Positions 5,986 to 13,008 of a DNA stretch of 15,537 nucleotides are shown here, one piece after another. A program made the translations under genes and the position numbers. The DNA lies in NCBI GenBank assembly GCA_030616425.1, contig JAUWXJ010000033.1, positions 1-15,537 of the forward strand. Direction: 5' to 3'. The DNA comes from Desulfobacterales bacterium (lineage in GTDB: Bacteria; Desulfobacterota; Desulfobacteria; Desulfobacterales; C00003060). How positions within the stretch are numbered: position 1 is the first letter of the stretch; the number at the start of each line of letters is the position of its first letter. The notes under the pieces are model-generated. The model made no database searches. It was not told the DNA's origin and saw only the letters and a list, made by a program, of their open reading frames with translations.

Positions 5986-7281
5986 ATGGATTTTCTACTC
6001 AACATATCTCCCCTCATCAAACTTCTGACCATCTTCATTCTCATTATTGTGCTCATAAAGCAAAGACTTTCTCTAGGAACTGCCCTTACCGCAGGATCGA
6101 TCCTACTGGGACTATGGTTTAATCTTCCCCTCTTGCAAATTGGGGTTTCCGTGTTTCGCTCCCTTGTTGCGTATCGGACCGTCACCCTGTGTGTTGTGAT
6201 CGCACTCATCTTAGTCTTAAGCCACTCAATGGAGAAAACCGGGCAGATGAAACGCCTCCTGGCGTCATTTAAGGGAATCAGCCAAAACCTTCGGCTAAAC
6301 CTTGCCCTTTTCCCCGCCTTGATTGGGCTGCTTCCCATGCCGGGCGGCGCCATCTTCTCCGCTCCGATAGTAAATGAGATAGGGACCCAAGAATCTCTTC
6401 TTGCCGAGCAAAAAACACTTATCAATTACTGGTTCCGGCACATATGGGAATTCTGCTGGCCGCTTTATCCTGGCGTAATTCTCGCCTGCGCCCTTTCCGG
6501 CATTGACCTGTGGACGTTTGTGATCGTCCAACTCCCATTGACGCTCTTTACCGCAGGGACCGGATATCTGATGTACTTGAGATCGATCCCAACCTCAAAG
6601 CAGGACCCCACAAAGTATCACAAACAATCACTAAAGCGCTTCTTTACAGAATTGATGCCTATCCTCTTGGTAGTAGGGGGGGCTGTCTTCTTCGGAGCTA
6701 TGATCTATCTTGCAAGCAAAGCCTGGCCACTTCTTGGATCGCTACCAAAGGAGTCCTCTCTAATAATGGCCCTCGTCGTGAGTATCTCATGGGTGTGGTG
6801 GCAGAACAAGGTCTCCTTGGCAGACGTGCGACGTATCCTACTCAACCGGTCCTTGCTCTCCATGATCTACATGCTTGCTGGTATCATGGTTTTCCAGGGT
6901 ATTTTGAAAGATAGTCAGGCCATCTCGGAGATTAGCCACACTCTGATCTCCGCCCACGTGCCAATCGTGCTGGTGATAATGATGTTGCCATTCCTGGTGG
7001 GTAGCATTACCGGCATTACAGTGGCCTTTGTAGGGACAACCTTCCCTATTATCTTTTCTCTCCTTGCAGGTGCCAACATAACTCAAATACTTCCCTACAC
7101 CATTCTCGCCTTTTGCTCGGGGTATGTGGGCGTATTATTCTCCCCCATGCACATATGTCTGGTTATTACCTGTGCTTACTTCAAGGTGGACCTTTCGCGC
7201 ATATACCGAAAACTCTGGCCTCCATGCGCCGCTGTTGCAACCGCAGGGGTGCTGTCTTTCTGGATCAATAAGGTCGTGTAA
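5986..7281 (+). CDS. DUF401 family integral membrane permease
   Basis: A 431-residue, strongly hydrophobic protein with about 10-12 membrane helices. The hallmark LLPMPGGAIFSAPIVNEIG (about residues 114-132) and the second-half segment FLVGSITGITVAFVGTTFPI (about 335-354) fit DUF401 of the ion-transporter superfamily, with two similar halves, each carrying a Gly/Pro-rich re-entrant motif. The substrate is not known for the family; organic anions are plausible by analogy to GntP-like relatives. The gene is alone on its strand, divergent from the fecR-like operon. The ATG at 5986 lies immediately before the first helix, so a downstream start is unlikely. It has its own promoter, with a very short leader. 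Confidence 0.82.
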   Translation: MDFLLNISPLIKLLTIFILIIVLIKQRLSLGTALTAGSILLGLWFNLPLLQIGVSVFRSLVAYRTVTLCVVIALILVLSHSMEKTGQMKRLLASFKGISQNLRLNLALFPALIGLLPMPGGAIFSAPIVNEIGTQESLLAEQKTLINYWFRHIWEFCWPLYPGVILACALSGIDLWTFVIVQLPLTLFTAGTGYLMYLRSIPTSKQDPTKYHKQSLKRFFTELMPILLVVGGAVFFGAMIYLASKAWPLLGSLPKESSLIMALVVSISWVWWQNKVSLADVRRILLNRSLLSMIYMLAGIMVFQGILKDSQAISEISHTLISAHVPIVLVIMMLPFLVGSITGITVAFVGTTFPIIFSLLAGANITQILPYTILAFCSGYVGVLFSPMHICLVITCAYFKVDLSRIYRKLWPPCAAVATAGVLSFWINKVV

Positions 7282-7700
7282 ACACCGCTAAAAAATCGGT
7301 CGGTTGCTGAGCTTTTCTATTTCCGATACTTGTTTTCATCGGCGTTCTAAGAAGGATTCTACGCCAACAAAAACAATTTTCTGATCTCAGAATCGCTTTG
7401 ATTGAGAGGTAGAAAGGAGGTTGATAGTACGGGTTAACCGTCAGGCAAAAGAAAAAAGCCCCAAAGCGCAAGCTCTCCGTATCTTTCTATTATTATTTGA
7501 GACCGGGCTTGATTCGAGGCTTTAGCAACCCTATCGGACAGGAGGGCCTAAAACTTTAATTTTTTTTACGTGGATATAGGCAAAGCCGCCCGGAAATGAG
7601 AAGCCTGCCCATGGGTACAGTTGGAGACAGTTACAGACACAATCGGCGAAAGTGGCGTAATTGGTAGGCCTGAAGGAATTCGCTAAGTGGTTGATTTTAT
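7282..7700. other. Gene-free stretch between the permease gene and tRNA-Leu
   Basis: No protein gene or RNA family is recognised in these 419 bases. GGCGT (7341-7345) and ACGCC (7361-7365) can pair around a 15-base loop. A weak AGGC...GCCT hairpin (7517-7549), then TTTAATTTTTTTT, could terminate plus-strand transcription. A short palindrome ACGG-GTTAA-CCGT lies near 7430-7442. Most of the stretch is unexplained. Confidence 0.4.
7517..7568 (+). terminator. Possible rho-independent terminator
   Basis: A weak interrupted stem (AGGC 7517-7520 with GCCT 7546-7549, inner CCT/AGG) is followed, after about ten bases, by a run of eight T within an AT-rich tract. It could end transcription from the permease gene, but the stem is poor and about 240 bases downstream of the stop. 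Confidence 0.22.
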
Positions 7701-7789
7701 TGGTGCCTGGGACGAGAATTGAACTCGTACAGAGACTAAGCTCCGAGGGATTTTAAGTCCCTTGCGTCTACCTATTCCGCCACCCAGGC
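7701..7789 (-). tRNA. tRNA-Leu (anticodon UAA)
   Basis: Read on the minus strand, the acceptor arms GCCTGGG and CCCAGGC pair perfectly (7783-7789 with 7705-7711), followed by discriminator A and an encoded CCA (7701-7703). The anticodon stem AGGGA/TCCCT closes the loop CTTAAAA, with anticodon TAA at 7753-7755. The T arm contains GAGTTCAATTCTC. There is a long variable arm, as expected for class II leucine tRNAs, and the D arm reads GGCGGAATAGGTAGACGC. The A36-A37-A38 run is the recognition pattern for isopentenylation and then MiaB methylthiolation. A consensus promoter lies directly upstream. No clear terminator is seen after the CCA. Confidence 0.97.
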
Positions 7790-7799
7790 TCCAAAGCCG

Positions 7800-7827
7800 A
7801 GTATAATGAGTACGAATTTGTTGTCAA
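7800..7827 (-). promoter_or_regulatory. Sigma-70 promoter of tRNA-Leu
   Basis: On the minus strand: a perfect TTGACA (7822-7827), a 16-base spacer and TATACT (7800-7805), ten bases upstream of the mature tRNA 5' end. This is the strongest promoter match in the window. Confidence 0.85.
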
Positions 7828-7911
7828 GAGGTATGGAGTTTTTTGCAACCGGAGCGGAGAATACTTCTCGTTATCACGTCTGTATCTGCCTAGTTTGAAG
7901 AACCCTGTTCA

Positions 7912-7917
7912 TATAAT
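7912..7917 (+). promoter_or_regulatory. Possible -10 box upstream of maf
   Basis: A perfect TATAAT lies 51 bases before the maf ATG, but no good -35 box stands at the right distance. A second candidate, TTGTCA at 7932-7937 with TAATTA at 7955-7960, has a good -35 and a poor -10. The promoter of maf remains uncertain between the two. Confidence 0.3.
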
Positions 7918-7968
7918 GGGTCAAACGAACGTTGTCAAATATAGTATCTTCTGGTAATTATATATAAT

Positions 7969-8562
7969 ATGAGTAAGTCTCTGTCGTCCCGTCCCCTGAT
8001 CCTGGCCTCGGGGTCTCCAAGACGTCGCTATCTCCTTGAGCAGGCCGGTTTGACATTCAGAGTGGTGCCAAGCACGGTTGATGAGAGTTCGGTCCCCGCG
8101 GACCAGCCAGAAAATCAGGTTCGAATCCTCGCTGAGGCAAAGGCCAAGGAGGTTGCCCAACTCTATCCAAAGAGCTGGGTTATTGGGGCTGATACTCTGG
8201 TACTTATAGGGGATGCTGTCCTGGGCAAACCTGATACCGAGGCTGAAGCCCGCCAGATGCTCCAGAGGCTGAGCAATGCAACACACCGCGTATTGACCGG
8301 CTATTGTGTCTGCTGCAAGGCAAGAGAACGCTCCTTTTCCGAAACCGTGGAAACAAAGGTGATGTTCAAGACACTTAGCGAAACCGAAATTAACTGGTAC
8401 CTGAGCACGGGCGAACCTTTTGACAAGGCAGGGGCCTATGCAGTGCAAGGTCTGGGCAGTTTTTTGGTCAAACGGATTGAGGGATCTTATACCAATGTTG
8501 TCGGCCTTCCTGTATGTGAGGTTGTCGAATACCTGATCAGGGAAGGCGTGGTAGAACGGTGA
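7969..8562 (+). CDS. maf: Maf family nucleoside triphosphate pyrophosphatase
   Basis: A 197-residue protein of normal length with the complete Maf signature. LILASGSPRRRYLL (residues 10-23) forms the phosphate-binding loop, VVPSTVDES (32-40) follows, VIGADTLVLIGDAVLGKP (71-88) carries catalytic Asp75, and FDKAGAYAVQGLGSFLV is near the C-terminus. Maf proteins hydrolyse dTTP, UTP, CTP or modified nucleotides to monophosphates and pyrophosphate, cleaning the nucleotide pool; some inhibit septum formation. The substrate subclass cannot be settled by eye. No Shine-Dalgarno sequence precedes the ATG, but there is no alternative start before the essential loop. It is the first of three plus-strand genes with yggS and queH; the gap to yggS (37 bases) contains a repeat array. 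Confidence 0.93.
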   Translation: MSKSLSSRPLILASGSPRRRYLLEQAGLTFRVVPSTVDESSVPADQPENQVRILAEAKAKEVAQLYPKSWVIGADTLVLIGDAVLGKPDTEAEARQMLQRLSNATHRVLTGYCVCCKARERSFSETVETKVMFKTLSETEINWYLSTGEPFDKAGAYAVQGLGSFLVKRIEGSYTNVVGLPVCEVVEYLIREGVVER

Positions 8563-8571
8563 GGGTGTTAG

Positions 8572-8629
8572 TTTGTTGTGTTTATTGTGTTAAAACCCAA
8601 TGAACTCAATAAACCCGATAAACGCAGTT
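8572..8629. repeat. Head-to-head 9-nt repeat array at the maf-yggS junction
   Basis: The right half (8594-8629) is four consecutive 9-mers of the type AACCCAATA: AACCCAATG, AACTCAATA, AACCCGATA, AACGCAGTT. The left half (about 8572-8591) carries related 9-mers on the opposite strand (AACACAATA, AACACAACA). The right half includes the ATG at 8600 and is translated as MNSINPINAV if that start is used. Confidence 0.8.
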
Positions 8630-9325
8630 ATGCCTGAAGATATTCAAAAGAGACTGAAACTGGTTAAAGAACGGGTCGAGGCTGCGGCGCTTTCGTCCGA
8701 CCGCGACCCGAAAACTGTCAAATTGGTTGCCGTGAGCAAGACCGTGCCTGTGGACCGTGTTCATGCTGCGATCAAAGCGGGTGTAACCATGCTTGGAGAA
8801 AATTATGTGCAAGAGGCCAGAGAAAAAATAGAGGCTCTTGGAAAAGAAAGGGTTTCCTGGCATTTTGTAGGTCACCTTCAATCGAATAAGGCAAAATATG
8901 CGGTAAAGCTCTTTGACCTGATCCATTCTGTGGATAGCCTTAAACTTGCCAAAGAGCTAAACAAGCGGGCCGGCGCCCTTGGAAAGGCCCAAGACATCTT
9001 GATTCAGGTAAATATCTCGGGTGAAGAGACCAAGTCCGGGATTGATACTGAGCAGACCCTTAACTTGGTTCGCGGGATCTCTCCCCTTGAAAACATAGCT
9101 GTCCGCGGGCTCATGACAATGCCCCCTTACTTTAATGCCCCGGACAAGGTTCGGCCCTATTTTAAGGCCCTTAAATCCCTGCAAACCCTTATCCGCCAGG
9201 AAGCGATCCCCAATGTGGACATGACAGAACTCTCCATGGGGATGACCGGGGACTTTGTGGCTGCTATTCAGGAAGGGGCGACACTGGTGCGGATCGGCAC
9301 GGCCATCTTTGGAGAAAGGGAATAA
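8600..9325 (+). CDS. yggS: YggS/PLPBP family pyridoxal-phosphate homeostasis protein
   Basis: A protein of 241 residues from ATG 8600, or 231 from ATG 8630. It is the PLP-carrying barrel protein of the alanine-racemase fold that has no known catalysis and buffers vitamin B6 and amino-acid pools. Visible hallmarks are KLVAVSKT (PLP lysine Lys47, or Lys37 from the second ATG), MLGENYVQEA, WHFVGHLQSNK, IQVNISGEETKSGI, RGLMTMPP and SMGMTGDFVAAIQEGATLVRIGTAIFG. The first ten residues are encoded by the 9-nt repeat array and have no counterpart in the family, so ATG 8630 (MPEDIQKRL) may be the true start; neither has a ribosome site. The family is universally conserved and the assignment is firm. 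queH follows after 14 bases. Confidence 0.95.
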   Translation: MNSINPINAVMPEDIQKRLKLVKERVEAAALSSDRDPKTVKLVAVSKTVPVDRVHAAIKAGVTMLGENYVQEAREKIEALGKERVSWHFVGHLQSNKAKYAVKLFDLIHSVDSLKLAKELNKRAGALGKAQDILIQVNISGEETKSGIDTEQTLNLVRGISPLENIAVRGLMTMPPYFNAPDKVRPYFKALKSLQTLIRQEAIPNVDMTELSMGMTGDFVAAIQEGATLVRIGTAIFGERE

Positions 9326-9339
9326 CTGAATAACCTACC

Positions 9340-9885
9340 ATGAAGGTTCTGTTGCATATCTGCTGCGCACCCTGTGCTATATATCCCTTAAAAATCTTGC
9401 GATCAGAAGGCTTTGAGGTCATGGGCTTTTTTTACAACCGCAATATCCACCCTTATCAGGAGTACCGGCGCCGTGAAGATGCCCTGAAAACCTATGCCGA
9501 GCAGGTGGACCTAGAAGTTATCTATCAGGACGGCTACGACATAGAAACTTTCTTGCAGAATGTGGCATTTCGCGAGAAAGACCGCTGCTCCTACTGCTAC
9601 CATGACCGATTAAAGACCGCAGCAACCATTGCCACACACGGCAAGTTTGATTACTTCACCTCCACCCTCTTGCAGAGCAAGTTCCAGGAGCACGATATGG
9701 TCCGTTCAATCGGGGAGAGCCTTGGCAAATCGTATGGTGTGCCGTTCCTGTACCGGGACTTCCGCGAAGGCTGGAAGGAGGGGATTGAGACCTCAAAGAG
9801 CCTCAACATGTACCGCCAGCAGTACTGCGGGTGCATATACAGCGAAAAGGAGCGGTACTTTAAAAGCCGAGATGAGTCCAGATAA
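9340..9885 (+). CDS. queH: Epoxyqueuosine reductase QueH
   Basis: A 181-residue protein of the QueH (formerly DUF208) family, the non-orthologous replacement for QueG that reduces epoxyqueuosine to queuosine in the anticodon of tRNAs for Tyr, His, Asn and Asp. The cysteine pattern is complete: LLHICCAPC (Cys8, Cys9, Cys12), DRCSYCYHDR (Cys83, Cys86) and YRQQYCGCIYS (Cys163, Cys165). These cysteines hold the Fe-S cluster and a second metal site in the family. TSTLLQSKFQ and YRDFREGW are also typical. The gene starts 14 bases after yggS with a poor ribosome site, so coupling to yggS translation is likely. It ends 17 bases before the convergent PHP gene. No other queuosine gene is in the window. 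Confidence 0.95.
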   Translation: MKVLLHICCAPCAIYPLKILRSEGFEVMGFFYNRNIHPYQEYRRREDALKTYAEQVDLEVIYQDGYDIETFLQNVAFREKDRCSYCYHDRLKTAATIATHGKFDYFTSTLLQSKFQEHDMVRSIGESLGKSYGVPFLYRDFREGWKEGIETSKSLNMYRQQYCGCIYSEKERYFKSRDESR

Positions 9886-9902
9886 CTTCTTGTAGGATTG
9901 TT

Positions 9903-10538
9903 TTAAAGGAAGGACCCTGCGTTTTTCTGCATGCGCTCAAAATCGTCCTGACTCAAACCCGCACCCAGGACAATCTCTTTTGCCTGTTGTTCAGTAATGA
10001 GATCCGAGGGTTCGTGGGCATCAGAATTCATGATCAACTCCGCACCCAGTTTTTGGGCCAATTTCGCCACATGTCCATTTGTTAAGCTGTGCCCCTTCCG
10101 AGAGGTGATTTCCAGAAAAATCCCTTTCTCGGCCGCCATCACCACCTCTTCCTCCGAGATCAAGCCCGGGTGGGCCAGGATGTCTATGTCTGCATCCAGG
10201 GCTGCGCGATTAGTACCAGGAATGACGGGCTCCACAATGGTTTCGCCGTGAACCAGGACGATCTTGGCCCCAAGGGAGCGGGCCCGTTCGGCTAAAGGCC
10301 CGATCTGAGAAGGTGGGACATGCGTCAACTCGATGCCGGGTACGGCCTTGATGTGGTTGACGGCGTTCAACTCCTTACAAACAGCCACAATGCGAGGAAT
10401 GATAAAATCTATGTTGGAGGCATCAGCGTGGTCTGTAATACCTATGGCCTTTATACCGAGTACCTCTGCCCGGCGGACTAGCTCAGATGGGACTAAGACA
10501 CCATCGCTGAAGATGGAATGGGTGTGCAGATCAATCAC
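9903..10538 (-). CDS. PHP-domain metal-dependent phosphoesterase
   Basis: A 211-residue stand-alone PHP domain. All expected metal ligands are visible: DLHTHSIFSDG (His5, His7, Asp12), ITDHAD (Asp36, His37), PGIELTH (Glu70), LVHGET (His97), LAHPG (His123), FLEITS (Glu143) and NSDAHEP (Asp173, His175). Relatives include histidinol phosphatase (HisK type), nucleotide 3',5'-bisphosphate phosphatase and polymerase-associated PHP domains; the small size favours a phosphatase, substrate unknown. Translation starts at GTG 10538, directly before the first motif. It is the last gene of the minus-strand operon, 28 bases after the bifunctional nuclease gene. A role in nucleic-acid or nucleotide turnover would fit its neighbours but is inference. 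Confidence 0.88.
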   Translation of the reverse strand: MIDLHTHSIFSDGVLVPSELVRRAEVLGIKAIGITDHADASNIDFIIPRIVAVCKELNAVNHIKAVPGIELTHVPPSQIGPLAERARSLGAKIVLVHGETIVEPVIPGTNRAALDADIDILAHPGLISEEEVVMAAEKGIFLEITSRKGHSLTNGHVAKLAQKLGAELIMNSDAHEPSDLITEQQAKEIVLGAGLSQDDFERMQKNAGSFL

Positions 10539-10566
10539 GGCCGTTTAATGACTTTTCGCGAAACCT

Positions 10567-11064
10567 TTACATCTTGTATTTGCCAAAATCCTCAGGCGAA
10601 AGCTTCTCCAGGTATTCCTTCCATTTCAGACCCTTTTCGCTCTTGTCCCATGCTTCAGGCTCTCCATCGAGTTGTTTTGATTTCTGGAGCACCTCGTCAT
10701 CAACGAATATGGGACAACCAGACCTGAGGGCTAAGGCCATGGCATCGCTTGGGCGGGCATCTATATTGTATGACTGGCCATCAAAAAAGAAGTAAATCCG
10801 AGCAAAGAATGTGTTATCCTTCAAGTCGCACACTTCGATTTTAGAAATCTTTATCTTCAACATATCCATAAAATTCTTGAACAGATCATGGGTCATGGGG
10901 CGAGCGAAGCGAACATTCTCAAGCTCTGTGGCAATGGCCGTCGCTTCAAGGATACCGATCCAAATCGGAAGCGCATGCTCCCCGTCAAGCGATTTCAAAA
11001 TGACTATAGGGGCGTTTGAGGCTGGATCAATGGTCAAGCCAGAAATCTCCATCTCATGCAGCAT
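10567..11064 (-). CDS. Bifunctional nuclease family protein (DUF151)
   Basis: A 165-residue protein of the DUF151/bifunctional nuclease family, members of which are reported to have DNase and RNase activity. Family features are the N-terminal strand pattern (MEISGLTIDPASNAPIVILK), LPIWIGILEATAIA, RPMTHDLFKNFM, then RIYFFFDGQSYNIDARPSDAMALALRSGCPIFVDDEVL. The C-terminal tail (EYLEKLSPEDFGKYKM) resembles the short UVR-like extension often seen. I chose ATG 11064 because GGAGGAA sits at 11071-11077, six bases upstream; a longer open frame to 11151 overlaps miaB deeply and adds unconserved residues. The gene overlaps the 3' end of miaB by 11 bases, so the two are translationally coupled. Confidence 0.92.
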   Translation of the reverse strand: MLHEMEISGLTIDPASNAPIVILKSLDGEHALPIWIGILEATAIATELENVRFARPMTHDLFKNFMDMLKIKISKIEVCDLKDNTFFARIYFFFDGQSYNIDARPSDAMALALRSGCPIFVDDEVLQKSKQLDGEPEAWDKSEKGLKWKEYLEKLSPEDFGKYKM

Positions 11065-12439
11065 AGGACATTCCTCCATTCTTGCCGGGGTATTTTCCAT
11101 AGCCCTTGCCGACGTGCTGCCCGAGCAGGGAATGTGAAAACGCTTCCACAATTCTTACTGGTAAAACCTGGCCGACACGTGCCATGCCATCCGCGCCATC
11201 GGCGATGTTTACTATCTTGTTACAGGGTGTGCGCCCTGTCAACTGATTACGCGATTTCTTGCTAAAACCTTCCACCAAGACCTCTTGGATCGACCCTACC
11301 AGGGCCTTATTCTTTGCCAAAGTGAATTCCCTTTGAACCTCCAGAAGCGTACTGAAGCGATCACCCTTTACAGCCTCTGGAACCTTATTGGAAAACTTGG
11401 CAGCCGCAACGTTTGGACGATCAGAATACTTGAATAAAAAGAGGCTGTCAAATCCTACTTGTCGGACAAGATCTACGGTAGCATCAAAGTCAACTCCCTC
11501 CTCGCCGGGAAAACCAATAATAATATCAGAGGTTATTGCAATATCCGGCCGGACGTTGCGTAATCTTGCAACCTTCTTGAGATAGAAATCCCTCGTATAT
11601 CCTCTGTTCATGCGCCTCAGCACACGATCCGAGCCTGACTGAACCGGCAAGTGGATATGCGGGACAAGTTTGTCCAGCTTGCAAAACGCCTCAGTCAACC
11701 GATCCGACAGGTCTTTGGGGTGCGACGTAGTGAAACGTATGCGGTGCAACTCTTCGATATTGCTGACATGTTCAAGGATCGTCGGGAAATCACACCCATG
11801 GCCGTTCTTTTGCCCGTAGGCATTTACGTTTTGGCCTATGACCGTGACCTCACGCACGCCGCTTTCCACCAAGAGCCGAATTTCTTCAAGTATTTCCTCA
11901 GGTTTCCGACTAACTTCACGTCCCCTAACATAGGGTACCACACAATAGGTACAGAAGTTGTCGCAACCCTGCATAATGGTCACAAAGGCAGTGGCACGCC
12001 CAGCCTTTAACACCGGTTCCCCAACACACAGGGGTTCCGACCCCTTCCTCGGATTTATGTCCACAATCTGCTTTCTTTGATCTTCGACCTGCTGCACAAG
12101 GGTGGGAAGCCGCCCAAGGGCAAACGTGCCGAAAACTATATCGATATGAGGTGCCCGTTCAATGAGACGATATCCCTCCTGTTGAGCCACACATCCACCT
12201 ACACCGATAATGATATGCGGTCTCCTTTGCTTCATCCGGACAAGACGCCCCAGGAAGCTGAAAACTTTGTGCTCAGCCTTTTTGCGGATCGAACATGTAT
12301 TTAACAGGATAAGGTCTGCATTATCCAGCTGCGAAGTGGGCCTGTAGTTCAGTGGGGCCAGAATCCTCAGCATCTGTTCGGAGTCATAGACGTTCATCTG
12401 GCAACCCATAGTGACTATGTGGATCCGTTTTTGTTTCAT
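11054..12439 (-). CDS. miaB: tRNA-2-methylthio-N6-dimethylallyladenosine synthase MiaB
   Basis: A 461-residue radical-SAM methylthiotransferase that adds the methylthio group to i6A37 in tRNAs reading codons beginning with U. Numbering from ATG 12439: the UPF0004 domain carries Cys13 (MGCQMNVYD), Cys49 (LNTCSIR) and Cys83 (GVGGCVAQ) for the auxiliary cluster. The radical-SAM site QGCDNFCTYCVVPYVRG has Cys159, Cys163 and Cys166, and a TRAM domain ends the chain (about 390-455). IRFTTSHPKDLSD and HLPVQSGSDRVLRRMNRGYTRD are also diagnostic. An in-frame ATG at 12478 would add MNPINPINPTNSF, which is encoded by the 9-nt repeat array and probably not native, so I start at 12439. Its probable substrate, tRNA-Leu(UAA), is encoded at 7701-7789. 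The stop overlaps the next gene. Confidence 0.96.
   Translation of the reverse strand: MKQKRIHIVTMGCQMNVYDSEQMLRILAPLNYRPTSQLDNADLILLNTCSIRKKAEHKVFSFLGRLVRMKQRRPHIIIGVGGCVAQQEGYRLIERAPHIDIVFGTFALGRLPTLVQQVEDQRKQIVDINPRKGSEPLCVGEPVLKAGRATAFVTIMQGCDNFCTYCVVPYVRGREVSRKPEEILEEIRLLVESGVREVTVIGQNVNAYGQKNGHGCDFPTILEHVSNIEELHRIRFTTSHPKDLSDRLTEAFCKLDKLVPHIHLPVQSGSDRVLRRMNRGYTRDFYLKKVARLRNVRPDIAITSDIIIGFPGEEGVDFDATVDLVRQVGFDSLFLFKYSDRPNVAAAKFSNKVPEAVKGDRFSTLLEVQREFTLAKNKALVGSIQEVLVEGFSKKSRNQLTGRTPCNKIVNIADGADGMARVGQVLPVRIVEAFSHSLLGQHVGKGYGKYPGKNGGMSYAA
11071..11077 (-). promoter_or_regulatory. Ribosome binding site fixing the DUF151 start
   Basis: GGAGGAA on the minus strand, six bases before ATG 11064 and inside the last codons of miaB. 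It decides between several in-frame starts for the bifunctional nuclease gene. Confidence 0.8.
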
Positions 12440-12516
12440 GAATGAGTTTGTTGGGTTTATCGGGTTTATTGGGTTCATTGAGTTAACTCGACAAACACAA
12501 CAAACCCAATAAACTG
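12440..12516. repeat. Head-to-head 9-nt repeat array at the miaB junction
   Basis: On the minus strand, 12484 to 12440 reads as successive 9-mers AACTCAATG, AACCCAATA, AACCCGATA, AACCCAACA, AACTCATTC, running straight into the miaB ATG. From 12485 to about 12516 the plus strand carries AACTCGACA, AACACAACA, AACCCAATA in the opposite sense. The two halves meet at the palindrome GAGTTAACTC (12480-12489), with no loop. The array abuts the stop codon of the upstream gene (12517-12519). Confidence 0.85.
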
Positions 12517-12942
12517 TTATTGCGGGGAGACCTTACCATGTATGGTAATCGACTTGATGTCCTCCACGCCGATCTTAAAATCTCCATATGCCAACTTCCC
12601 ATAGCAGGCTGTCCCCTTATCCAAGACAATAGAGATAGCCTTGCCATCCTTCAATTCGACCTCGGCTGTCAGCGTCTTATCCTGCAGTATGAATCCGATC
12701 GATTCAATCCTGTCAAAATTGATAGAGACGTGAGCATCACCCAGCTTGCCGGAAAGGAAGGTCCGGCCCTCAAAGCTGAATTTTTCGAGACGTGTAGTCA
12801 TATCTGATTGATCTTTGACAGTGGCAGCATAATTTGTTGCTGGTTCCGATACTCTTACCGTGTCAAGGCCTCCAAGGCCACCCATTCCAACCAAAAACAC
12901 ATAGAACACTACCAGCAGGCCAAAAAAAACTATCTTTCTCAT
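12517..12942 (-). CDS. Small exported or membrane-anchored protein, family not recognised
   Basis: A 141-residue protein with a hydrophobic N-terminus (RKIVFFGLLVVFYVFLVGMG, residues 2-21) that is a signal peptide or membrane anchor, followed by a Gly-rich linker. The rest looks rich in beta strands (FEGRTFLSGKLGDAHVSI, LTAEVELKDGKAISIVLD, KLAYGDFKIGVEDIKSITI) and may be a small beta-sandwich or barrel in the periplasm. It has a single cysteine in the mature part and no lipoprotein box. ATG 12942 is preceded by AAGGAGG at 12947-12953, which outweighs an in-frame TTG at 12984 inside the repeat. It lies between DUF4911 and miaB in the minus-strand operon; nothing in the sequence ties it to tRNA modification. 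I do not assign a function. Confidence 0.72.
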   Translation of the reverse strand: MRKIVFFGLLVVFYVFLVGMGGLGGLDTVRVSEPATNYAATVKDQSDMTTRLEKFSFEGRTFLSGKLGDAHVSINFDRIESIGFILQDKTLTAEVELKDGKAISIVLDKGTACYGKLAYGDFKIGVEDIKSITIHGKVSPQ

Positions 12943-12961
12943 ACCGCCTCCTTCCTCTGTC

Positions 12962-13008
12962 GATTGACGATTGATATCCTTCAATCATCAATCGTCAATC
13001 ATCAATCC
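12962..13008. repeat. Head-to-head 7-nt repeat array at the DUF4911 stop
   Basis: The plus strand from 12981 reads TCAATCA, TCAATCG, TCAATCA, TCAATCC; the opposite strand of 12962-12975 reads the same 7-mer. GATTGACGATTGAT (12962-12975) and ATCAATCGTCAATC (12987-13000) are exact inverses with an 11-base loop. The array encodes the last residues (GLMIDD) and stop of the DUF4911 protein. Confidence 0.85.

Noticed and set aside
7265..7471. Minus-strand frame of 68 codons between the permease gene and tRNA-Leu
   Set aside because: It overlaps the permease 3' end, has no ribosome site, and its residue composition is unlike a folded protein; no pseudogene similarity is recognised.
7438..7480. Fragments TCAGGCAAAAG and GCAAGCTCT that recall the glycine riboswitch core
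   Set aside because: They occur in the reverse of the riboswitch order, the conserved GGAC/GAGAG stems are absent, and the downstream sequence is a gene-free stretch followed by a minus-strand tRNA.
7517..7560. GAGGCTTTAGCAACCC as a preQ1 riboswitch, tempting because of queH
   Set aside because: The P1 stem does not close, the A-rich pseudoknot tail is missing, and queH lies 1.8 kb away behind other genes.
7570..7640. GGCAAAGCC segment reminiscent of a cyclic-di-GMP (GEMM) riboswitch
   Set aside because: Only one of the several conserved segments is present, the tetraloop-receptor helices cannot be formed, and no plus-strand gene follows within 300 bases.
10567..11151. Extended N-terminus for the bifunctional nuclease gene
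   Set aside because: The added 29 residues are antisense-like readings of the miaB TRAM region; a GGAGGAA site six bases before ATG 11064 fixes the shorter form.
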